From IMG/VR virus record IMGVR_UViG_3300017748_000035, positions 1-35,413 of that record: a stretch of 35,413 nt of DNA, one strand, 5' to 3'. Each line of letters starts with the position of its first letter. The stretch's first letter is position 1. Both the position numbers and the translations under genes were made by a program. The notes beneath the pieces are model-generated. The model was given only the letters and a program-made list of their open reading frames with translations. It did no database searches and was not told the origin of the DNA. This stretch comes from a virus. Of this stretch, positions 1 to 5,669 are shown piece by piece.

Positions 1-2
1 AT

Positions 3-116
3 GTCACTAAAATGGCATTCCTTGACCTTTACACTAAAATCTCTGCTGGGGAAATGGATTCTCCAGCTGAGGAAGATAGTGATAGAAACCCATTTACTGA
101 AGAGGTATCTGAATAA
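3..116 (+). CDS. C-terminal end of an unknown protein (partial at window edge)
   Basis: An open frame enters from the left edge and stops at 114-116, where the TAA shares its last A with the ATG of the next gene. The visible 37 residues are acidic and end in EEVSE. An internal ATG at 12 could give a 34-residue product, but more likely this is the tail of a longer gene outside the window. I do not recognise it. The TAATG coupling suggests co-translation with the following gene. Confidence 0.5.
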   Translation, partial: VTKMAFLDLYTKISAGEMDSPAEEDSDRNPFTEEVSE

Positions 117-556
117 TGGAACTTACACCATACGAACTTCTTACTAAGTTTCAAAAGCGATGGGTAGATAACATGATTGTTGTCTATCCTGAACTTGAGA
201 CTGGTGGTGCTATTACTTTGGAAAAATGTACTGAAGGGATTGTTAAGCTGAAAGAAAAACATGCTGAAGATCCTAGTTTTCCTAAGATCGGTACACCTAA
301 TTGGAATTATAAGATTAACAAGATCGACAAAGGCATCTATTTCTTTCCTGCTCCAGGAGCAGACTCAGAGATGGCGATTCGTGAAGCTGAGGATATAAAG
401 ATATCTCGTTTACCGAAACCAAAGTTTGTCATAAAAGACGAGGAAGATGCCGACTTCGTTCAGGAACTGAAAGACTTCGGTATTGATATAGATGTCGCCG
501 ATGAAGATAATGGTGTTTCAGTTCCTGATTTAAGGGATTCATCTGTTATTGACTGA
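116..556 (+). CDS. hypothetical protein, acidic C-terminus
   Basis: This 146-residue protein starts at an ATG coupled by TAATG to the upstream gene and is followed after 16 nt by a terminator-like hairpin, so it is the last gene of its operon. The N-terminal half is mixed (ELTPYELLTKFQKRWVDN) and predicted soluble. The last ~35 residues are rich in Asp and Glu. There is no signal peptide or membrane segment. I do not recognise a family. In T4-like marine phages, unknown genes commonly sit just upstream of the gp45 cluster, as here, but that gives no function. Confidence 0.7.
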   Translation: MELTPYELLTKFQKRWVDNMIVVYPELETGGAITLEKCTEGIVKLKEKHAEDPSFPKIGTPNWNYKINKIDKGIYFFPAPGADSEMAIREAEDIKISRLPKPKFVIKDEEDADFVQELKDFGIDIDVADEDNGVSVPDLRDSSVID

Positions 557-572
557 CGATAGCTGATGATAG

Positions 573-603
573 AAAGGGAAGGACTGCCATCTCCTTCCCT
601 TTT
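573..603 (+). terminator. Rho-independent terminator-like hairpin
   Basis: An 11-bp stem (573-583 with 592-602) has an 8-nt loop and the 3' arm runs into TTTT. It lies 16 nt after the stop at 556. It would end the upstream operon, but it stands only 20 nt before the tRNA gene, so the tRNA must come from read-through or from processing at this hairpin. Confidence 0.7.
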
Positions 604-622
604 GCATTTATTTACAGTGGAT

Positions 623-698
623 GGACTCGTGGTGAAACTGGATATCACACTAGTCTTCTAAACTTGTATTACAGGTTCGAGTCCTGTCGAGTCCACCA
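623..698 (+). tRNA. tRNA-Arg (anticodon UCU)
   Basis: The 76-nt sequence folds as a cloverleaf. The acceptor stem is 623-629 with 688-694, the D stem 632-635 with 645-648, and the anticodon stem 650-654 with 662-666 (one T-T mismatch). The 7-nt anticodon loop has TCT at 657-659. The T stem is 671-675 with 683-687 around TTCGAGT, the discriminator is A695, and CCA (696-698) is encoded. It would read AGA, visibly the favoured arginine codon in the neighbouring phage genes. T4 and many marine T4-like phages also carry tRNA-Arg(UCU), so codon-usage compensation is a reasonable role. There is no separate promoter between the upstream hairpin and the tRNA. Confidence 0.93.
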
Positions 699-699
699 C

Positions 700-728
700 T
701 TTACTTTTAAGTTTTTTTAATATAGAGT
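700..728 (+). promoter_or_regulatory. sigma70-like promoter P1, leaderless-type
   Basis: TTTACT (700-705), a 17-bp spacer starting TTTAAG, and TAGAGT (723-728). The expected +1 is about 735, one base before the ATG at 736, and no Shine-Dalgarno lies between. The -35 box starts two bases after the tRNA CCA end. It should drive the DUF3310-like gene and the clamp operon. Confidence 0.7.
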
Positions 729-735
729 ATTGAAT

Positions 736-1029
736 ATGAAAAATAAAAATCCTAATATTGATTATAAATTTGATGAAGATAAACTTATTGAAGACTTCAA
801 AGAATATATTGATAAAACTTACATGGGGCACTACAGTAAAAACTCATTTCAAGCAAGTGAATTTATTATTGATTGTGGTCATGGTATGGGATTTTTTATG
901 GGTAATGTATTGAAGTATGCCCAAAGGTATGGCAAGAAAGATGGTTATAATCGTGCCGATATTTTAAAAATACTTCACTATGCATTGATGGCTTTACATC
1001 AACATGATAAAATTAACAAGGAGAAATAA
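736..1029 (+). CDS. DUF3310-like phage protein
   Basis: This 97-residue protein resembles the phage DUF3310 (SaV-like) family. The core, about residues 37-85, reads FQASEFI...GNVLKYAQRYGKK...DILKILHYAL, matching the family pattern of a helix, 'GN-LKY--RyG-K' and a C-terminal helix. The family's biochemical role is not established, although such genes often lie with nucleotide or replication genes. I chose the ATG at 736 rather than the in-frame TTG at 730, because the promoter -10 box ends at 728 and transcription should start near 735. The mRNA would thus be leaderless. The stop is 4 nt before the clamp gene and the AAGGAG of gp45 overlaps its end, so it leads the gp45-gp44-gp62-regA operon. 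Confidence 0.75.
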   Translation: MKNKNPNIDYKFDEDKLIEDFKEYIDKTYMGHYSKNSFQASEFIIDCGHGMGFFMGNVLKYAQRYGKKDGYNRADILKILHYALMALHQHDKINKEK

Positions 1030-1033
1030 TATT

Positions 1034-1699
1034 ATGAAAATTTCGAAAGAAACTTTGAGTGTCCTTAAGAACTTTGCCACTATTAATGGCAATATTCTTA
1101 TTAAAGCTGGTAATCGTTTATCGACTATATCAGCACAAAAAAATGTTATGGCTAGTACTACTGTCCAAGAAAACTTTGATGGTGAGTTTGGTATCTATGA
1201 CTTAAATGAGTTTTTGGGTGTGTATTCTTTATTTGATGCAGATCCTGAACTTGCCTTTGATGAAAAGTTTGTCACTGTAGCAAATGGTAAATCTAAAGTA
1301 AAATATTTTGCTGCCGATCCATCAGTTCTAGCATCGCCAACTAAAGATGCTCTTCCTGTTGATGCAGATATTGAATTCGACTTATCAAAAACTATGTATG
1401 ATATGATTATGAAAACATCTTCAGTATTGAGATCTGGTGATGTATCATTCATTGGTGATGGTTCGAATGTTAGTGTAGTTGTAGCTGATAAAAAGAATGC
1501 TACTTCTAACTCTTGGGATGCTACTTTGGGCACAACTGATAAAGTGTTTAAAGTAAATTTCAGGATTGATAATTTCAAAATGCTAGATGGGGATTATGTA
1601 GTTTCTATTTCTAAGAAAAGAATCTCTAAGTTTGCTTCTAAGATGAATGACTTGACTTACTTCATCGCAGTTGAAGCTGACTCTACTTTTGACTTTTAA
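1034..1699 (+). CDS. 45: gp45 sliding clamp (DNA polymerase processivity factor)
   Basis: This 221-residue protein has the length of T4 gp45 (228). It begins with the typical clamp N-terminus (MKISKETLSVLKNFATING), followed by INGN-LIKAGNRL and YDLNEFLGVYSLF, and ends with an FIAVEADSTFDF-like strand. As a trimer it encircles DNA and tethers gp43; in T4-type phages it also activates late transcription. The start at 1034 is set by AAGGAG 9 bases upstream; an earlier in-frame ATG at 1004 lies inside the previous gene and lacks such a site. It is followed by the clamp-loader genes, as in T4. Three proteins in this window carry a C-terminal (S/T)LExFF tail that could bind this clamp. Confidence 0.95.
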   Translation: MKISKETLSVLKNFATINGNILIKAGNRLSTISAQKNVMASTTVQENFDGEFGIYDLNEFLGVYSLFDADPELAFDEKFVTVANGKSKVKYFAADPSVLASPTKDALPVDADIEFDLSKTMYDMIMKTSSVLRSGDVSFIGDGSNVSVVVADKKNATSNSWDATLGTTDKVFKVNFRIDNFKMLDGDYVVSISKKRISKFASKMNDLTYFIAVEADSTFDF

Positions 1700-1720
1700 T
1701 TTTACTGAGAGATTTATATT

Positions 1721-2659
1721 ATGGATGACCAATTTATTTGGGTCGAGAAATACAGACCTAAGACTATTGAGGAGTGTGTCCTTCCTGACAGTTTAAGGGA
1801 TACATTCAAAGAGTTTGTTGCTAGTGGGCAACTGCCGAACTTCCTGTTCTGTGGTACTGCTGGTGTCGGTAAAACTACTGTCGCCAAAGCACTATGCAAC
1901 GAAGTCGGTGCTGAGTATCTGTTCATTAATGGTTCCGAAGAATCTGGCATTGATGTGATACGAACAAAAATCAAAAACTTTGCTTCGTCGGTTTCCCTGA
2001 CTGACTCAAAGAAAATCGTTATTCTTGATGAAGCTGATTATTTGAATCCGAACAGTACTCAGCCAGCACTGAGAGCATTTATCGAAGAGTTCTCTGGGAA
2101 CTGCCGATTTATATTTACCTGTAATTTTAAGAATAGGATTATTGAGCCACTTCACTCTAGATGTGCTGTGGTTGAGTTTAGGACTGATGCTAAGGATAAA
2201 CCAGCAGTTGCTACAGCTTTCTATAAAAGAGTGGAGCATATTCTTAATACTGAGGGTGTGGACTTTGAGCAAAAAGCAGTTGTAGAAATTATACAAAAAC
2301 ATTATCCTGACTTCCGAAGGGTGCTGAACGAACTTCAAAGATATTCAGTATCTGGTAAGATAGATAGTGGCATTATGATTAATGTCAGTGAAGAGTCCTG
2401 GAATAATCTCTTTACACTTCTAAAGGATAAGAACTTCAAAGAGGTTCGTAAATGGGTCACTAAAAATAGTGATATTGAAACAACCCAATTATTTTCTGAT
2501 ATATTTAATAATGCTAATAACAAACTAGAATCTGCTTCAGTTCCACAAATGGTTCTGATTCTCGCAGATTATCAGTATAAAGCAGCATTTGTCGCTGACC
2601 ATGAACTTAATAAAATGGCAGCACTTACAGAGATAATGGCTTCCTGTAAGTTTAAATAA
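1721..2659 (+). CDS. 44: gp44 clamp loader large subunit (AAA+ ATPase)
   Basis: This 312-residue protein is close to T4 gp44 (319). It has the AAA+ motifs in order: WVEKYRPKTIEE at the N-terminus, Walker A GTAGVGKTT (about 45-53), Walker B VILDEADYL, sensor 1 in FTCNF, and the arginine-finger SRC box in EPLHSRC. With gp62 it uses ATP to open gp45 and load it at primer-template junctions. It starts 21 nt after gp45 with GAGAG before the ATG, and its stop overlaps the gp62 start as TAATG. Confidence 0.96.
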   Translation: MDDQFIWVEKYRPKTIEECVLPDSLRDTFKEFVASGQLPNFLFCGTAGVGKTTVAKALCNEVGAEYLFINGSEESGIDVIRTKIKNFASSVSLTDSKKIVILDEADYLNPNSTQPALRAFIEEFSGNCRFIFTCNFKNRIIEPLHSRCAVVEFRTDAKDKPAVATAFYKRVEHILNTEGVDFEQKAVVEIIQKHYPDFRRVLNELQRYSVSGKIDSGIMINVSEESWNNLFTLLKDKNFKEVRKWVTKNSDIETTQLFSDIFNNANNKLESASVPQMVLILADYQYKAAFVADHELNKMAALTEIMASCKFK

Positions 2660-3042
2660 TGGCAAACCCTTTCCTTTATATTAACAACATAACTAACGAC
2701 AAGAAGGATCTATTCCAGGATAATCCTCTTGCCGATAAGGATTATGTACCCTTTATTATTAATAGAGGTTTGAGTTATTTCCCTGACACAATAATGCAGT
2801 CCAACATGATGAACCAATATCATGATATCCCGAAGTCTTGGCAATACTATTTTTTACTAAATACTATTACAAAAGGCAAAAGGTTCTCGAAGTGGCATAA
2901 AAATGAGAAGCAAACCGAGTCTTTGAAACTGGTTATGGAATATTATGGATATTCTCCAGAAAAGGCTCGTCAGGTGATGGATATATTAACAACTGACCAG
3001 ATGAGCATTATTGAACAAAAACTAAATAAAGGTGGTAAATAG
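2659..3042 (+). CDS. 62: gp62 clamp loader small subunit
   Basis: This 127-residue protein is shorter than T4 gp62 (187). It starts MANPFLYINNITNDKKDLF and has the conserved 'YVPFIINRGLSYFPDTI...N' segment seen in gp62 of T4-like marine phages. Its start overlaps the gp44 stop (TAATG), the usual coupled arrangement. It forms the 4:1 gp44-gp62 loader. Identification rests on position and the INRGLSYFPDT segment, since the family has low sequence conservation. Confidence 0.9.
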   Translation: MANPFLYINNITNDKKDLFQDNPLADKDYVPFIINRGLSYFPDTIMQSNMMNQYHDIPKSWQYYFLLNTITKGKRFSKWHKNEKQTESLKLVMEYYGYSPEKARQVMDILTTDQMSIIEQKLNKGGK

Positions 3043-3044
3043 AC

Positions 3045-3461
3045 ATGTCAGTTGAAATGATACATTACGATTGGACTGCGGAGAAGATGCTTGAAGTCAC
3101 ACTCCCAGAGCCAGATAACTTTCTAAAAGTTAGAGAAACCCTAACTCGAATAGGAATATCTTCTCGCACAGAAAACAAACTATTTCAGTCTTGCCATATT
3201 TTACATAAACAAGGCAAGTATTTCATAGTACATTTTAAAGAACTTTTCGCATTAGATGGTAAAGAATCTAATATAGCTAATAACGATATTGAGCGAAGGA
3301 ATACTATTGCTGTTCTGCTACAAGATTGGGAACTATTAAATATTGTAGATTCTAGTCAAGCTGAGCCAAAAGCATCCCTCTCTCAGATTAAGGTTTTATC
3401 CCATAAAGATAAATCTTCTTGGGAATTAGTACCTAAATATAATATTGGGAAAAAGAAATAA
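3045..3461 (+). CDS. regA: RegA translational repressor
   Basis: This 138-residue protein (T4 RegA is 122) shows strong family matches: FLKVRETLTRIGISS, FQSCHILHKQGKYFIVHFKELF, ERRNTIAVLLQDWELLNIV, and the terminal WELVPKYNIG. RegA binds phage mRNAs around the initiation codon and represses translation of early genes including clamp and clamp-loader genes. It starts 2 nt after gp62 with AAGGTGG upstream. The first ~15 residues are an extension relative to T4. Several operons here look leaderless, which bears on where RegA could bind. Confidence 0.95.
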   Translation: MSVEMIHYDWTAEKMLEVTLPEPDNFLKVRETLTRIGISSRTENKLFQSCHILHKQGKYFIVHFKELFALDGKESNIANNDIERRNTIAVLLQDWELLNIVDSSQAEPKASLSQIKVLSHKDKSSWELVPKYNIGKKK

Positions 3462-3470
3462 GGAGAGTAA

Positions 3471-4724
3471 ATGGCTGACGCAAAGATTAGTGAACTTCCA
3501 GTATTAGCGACCCCAGAGTCCATTGATAAATTACTGATTGTTGACACTTCCGAATCTACTACAAAACATATTACATATGGAAATCTAGTATCTGCATTAC
3601 AGGGTGCGAATGTGACATTGGCATCACTAGGAGATGTAAATACTACTGGACTTTCTAATGGTCAGGTTTTAAAATACAACGCATCTGCTGGGGAATGGCA
3701 ACCTGGATCCGATACAGCTGGTATCTTATATACAGATTTATCAGCCATCAATGCTTCAGCATCTGGTACTGGATCTTTGGCATTTAATAATGTCACAGGT
3801 GTATTTACTAATACTCCACCTGACTTAACAGGATTTATTACAGCGTCTTCTACAGACACACTTACTAATAAGTCTGGAAATATTTCTATGTTCACTAATA
3901 ATAGTGGATATATCACAGCATCTTCATCTGATACTCTTACTAATAAAGCTGGTAATGTTGATATGTTTACCAATAATGCTGGCTACCTAACTGGAACATC
4001 TACTGATACTTTAACAAATAAAACTATTGATGCTGATGGTACTGGCAACTCTATTTCAAATATTGAAGATGCTAATATAAAAGCATCTGCTGCGATTGAC
4101 GCAACTAAGATTGCTGATGGAACTGTGACTAACACAGAGTTTCAACATATTAATAGTGTGACTGGAAATGTACAAACACAGATAAATGCGAAAGCAGATA
4201 CTTCTTCGCTGGCAGCATCGGCAACTACTGATACAACTAATGCTACTAATATAGCAAGTGGTACTTTAAACAAAGCTAGATTGCCTTCATCTATTGATGC
4301 AGATACTACTGGGAATGCTCTAACAGCAACCACTGCTACAACTGCTACTAACTCAACAAATTTACCATCTACAGCTTTAGGAGATAATCAGTCTTATGCT
4401 TTCCTATACTATTTCAATGATTTAGCTGGTACAACTCCAGACTTTATTAATGTTGGAAATACTGTATCTGGTGACAAACTTTGGTATCATACTGGAACTA
4501 TAAGCACAAGTGACTTGGGTCCAGGATATACAAGCAATTATTCGCCACCCAATACTGCTTCAGGTTTAAACCCTGGAGACGCAGGTGGTTTGAACAGCTG
4601 GGCACAAATAGATTCTACAGGTAATAGCACTTGGAGAAATATGGGTCCACAGCAAGCAACATCGTACGATCCTGCAGGAGCTGACTGGTACAAAGTGCCA
4701 GCATTATTCGTGAGGGTCTCGTAA
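3471..4724 (+). CDS. fibre-like virion protein with ADxKISEL N-terminus and repeats
   Basis: This 417-residue protein has a clear AAGGAG 5 nt before the ATG. Residues 1-46 form a module (ADAKISELPVLAT...LLIVDTSES...NLVSAL) found at the N-terminus of many phage fibre or appendage proteins and shared with the gene at 27764. Residues 121-185 hold three 25-residue repeats rich in Thr, Ser and Asn. A low-complexity Ala/Thr/Asp stretch follows, then a distinct ~110-residue C-terminal domain rich in Gly, Trp, Tyr and Pro (WYHTG, GLNSWAQ, WRNMG) that could be the receptor- or glycan-facing tip. The family suggests a virion appendage. It is odd that a late-type gene sits between regA and hsp20. Confidence 0.75.
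   Translation: MADAKISELPVLATPESIDKLLIVDTSESTTKHITYGNLVSALQGANVTLASLGDVNTTGLSNGQVLKYNASAGEWQPGSDTAGILYTDLSAINASASGTGSLAFNNVTGVFTNTPPDLTGFITASSTDTLTNKSGNISMFTNNSGYITASSSDTLTNKAGNVDMFTNNAGYLTGTSTDTLTNKTIDADGTGNSISNIEDANIKASAAIDATKIADGTVTNTEFQHINSVTGNVQTQINAKADTSSLAASATTDTTNATNIASGTLNKARLPSSIDADTTGNALTATTATTATNSTNLPSTALGDNQSYAFLYYFNDLAGTTPDFINVGNTVSGDKLWYHTGTISTSDLGPGYTSNYSPPNTASGLNPGDAGGLNSWAQIDSTGNSTWRNMGPQQATSYDPAGADWYKVPALFVRVS
3831..4025 (+). repeat. 75-bp in-frame tandem repeat, about 2.6 copies
   Basis: Copies start at 3831, 3906 and 3981. They encode 25-residue units of the form G(F/Y)(I/L)T-(A/G)(S/T)S-DTLTNK-(S/A)GN(I/V)-MFTNN. They lie in the shaft of the fibre-like protein. Copy number could change by recombination without a frameshift. 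Confidence 0.85.
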
Positions 4725-4743
4725 AATAATTTATATAAAGGAC

Positions 4744-4775
4744 TTGAAATTTTTGTAATGATACCTATATATAAT
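4744..4775 (+). promoter_or_regulatory. probable promoter of hsp20
   Basis: TTGAAA (4744-4749) is followed by the run TATATATAAT (4766-4775), so several -10 registers are possible at spacings of 16 to 20. It leaves a 50-60 nt leader before the hsp20 ATG at 4835, unlike the leaderless-type promoters elsewhere in the window. Confidence 0.4.
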
Positions 4776-4834
4776 GTAGAGAGAATGCCATAATGGGTTC
4801 TCGTAAATTAAACTCGCTTCATAAGGAGGAAAAT

Positions 4835-5260
4835 ATGACGCATTATAATCTATGGAGGGACAGCAGACTTGCTCCCTTTTCAATCGGCTTCGACAATTTA
4901 TTCGATACATTCGATAGAGTCGGAGAAATCCACAAACAAGAAACTTATCCACCATACAATATCAAAAGACTCAGCGATGAGAAGTTTGCTATTGAAATGG
5001 CTGTGGCTGGGTTTTCTAAAAAAGATATTACAGTTGAACATCAGGAGAATACTTTGACTATTAAGTCGGTGCCTTCTGAAGAAACAACTGAAGAAGAATA
5101 TGTACATAGAGGTATCTCTAAGAGAAACTTTGCTCGTACATTTACAGTTGCTGATGATGTTATAGTCAAAGGTGGCACTCTAAAAGATGGAATGCTTTCC
5201 GTCGAACTCGAAAGGATTATTCCTGAAGAGAAGAAACTTAAAGTCATCGACATTAAGTAA
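4835..5260 (+). CDS. Hsp20/alpha-crystallin small heat-shock protein
   Basis: This 141-residue, IbpA-like protein has an FDNLFDTFDR N-terminal arm, an alpha-crystallin domain (about 38-130) with YNIKRLSDEKFAIEMAVAGF and RGISKRNFARTFTVADDV, the conserved GxL motif in LKDGMLSVEL, and a C-terminal IDI (IxI-type) anchor. It holds unfolded proteins in oligomers; T4-like marine phages commonly carry one. The start is fixed at 4835 by a perfect AAGGAGG; an in-frame ATG at 4793 would add 14 residues but has no such site. The hairpin at 5271 follows. Confidence 0.93.
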   Translation: MTHYNLWRDSRLAPFSIGFDNLFDTFDRVGEIHKQETYPPYNIKRLSDEKFAIEMAVAGFSKKDITVEHQENTLTIKSVPSEETTEEEYVHRGISKRNFARTFTVADDVIVKGGTLKDGMLSVELERIIPEEKKLKVIDIK

Positions 5261-5270
5261 TTAACCAAGA

Positions 5271-5292
5271 CTCCCCAGCCGATGCTGGGGAG
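5271..5292 (+). terminator. strong GC-rich hairpin after hsp20, no clear U tract
   Basis: A perfect 9-bp stem (5271-5279 with 5284-5292) closes a CGAT tetraloop 10 nt after the hsp20 stop. It is followed by CACCACTTTAAT, a poor U tract, so it may be a weak terminator or an mRNA 3'-end stabiliser. Confidence 0.55.
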
Positions 5293-5317
5293 CACCACTT
5301 TAATATGGAGATATATT

Positions 5318-5632
5318 ATGAAAGATGAAAATATCAAATTGTTTATGATGAACTCAGGTGAGATTATCGTAGCAGAAATAGTCGACTTCGGTGTTGAGCA
5401 ATATGAATGTAAAGTTCCAAGTATGCTAGTCACCGATAACCCTAATGACCAAGGAAAATCACAAGTAGGATTAGCACCTTATTGCCCATATGGCGATCCA
5501 GCTAATTCTATCATATTTTACAAAACAGCTATACAGTCTGTTGTAATTCCAACCCAACAATTAAAAGACGAATATAAGAGAATATGGGGAAGTCCTAGTA
5601 TTATGACTCCCGAAAAAAAATTAATTGTATAA
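5318..5632 (+). CDS. small protein, possibly Sm-like fold
   Basis: This is a 104-residue protein. The start at 5318 is chosen for TGGAGA upstream; an earlier in-frame ATG (5282) would lie inside the hairpin. The N-terminus (IKLFMMNSGEIIVAEIVDFG) reads like an Sm1-type strand-turn ('hydrophobic-NGxxIxGxI'), and a later IFYKTAIQSVVIPTQ segment could be the closing strands. This resemblance is by eye only. Similar short proteins next to replication genes are common in T4-like marine phages. It ends 2 nt before the gp43 promoter. Confidence 0.6.
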   Translation: MKDENIKLFMMNSGEIIVAEIVDFGVEQYECKVPSMLVTDNPNDQGKSQVGLAPYCPYGDPANSIIFYKTAIQSVVIPTQQLKDEYKRIWGSPSIMTPEKKLIV

Positions 5633-5633
5633 C

Positions 5634-5662
5634 TTTACTTTTAAACAAATCTAGAGTAGAGT
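5634..5662 (+). promoter_or_regulatory. sigma70-like promoter P2 (gp43), leaderless-type
   Basis: TTTACT (5634-5639), 17-bp spacer (TTTAAACAAATCTAGAG), TAGAGT (5657-5662). The expected +1 is about 5669, one base before the polymerase ATG at 5670. There is no Shine-Dalgarno. Confidence 0.7.
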
Positions 5663-5669
5663 TGTATTA

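Noticed and set aside
730-738. TTG 730 as start of the DUF3310-like gene
   Set aside because: It lies 2 nt after the -10 box, upstream of the expected +1. ATG 736 fits the spacing of the other leaderless-type starts.
1195-1578. 127-residue minus-strand open frame inside gp45
   Set aside because: It is a shadow of the sliding clamp gene in another frame; no start signal and no family resemblance.
5041-5433. 130-residue minus-strand open frame
   Set aside because: It is antisense to hsp20 and the next gene, has no ribosome site, and its sequence is the low-complexity Ser/Ile-rich type expected from reverse-reading an AT-rich coding strand.
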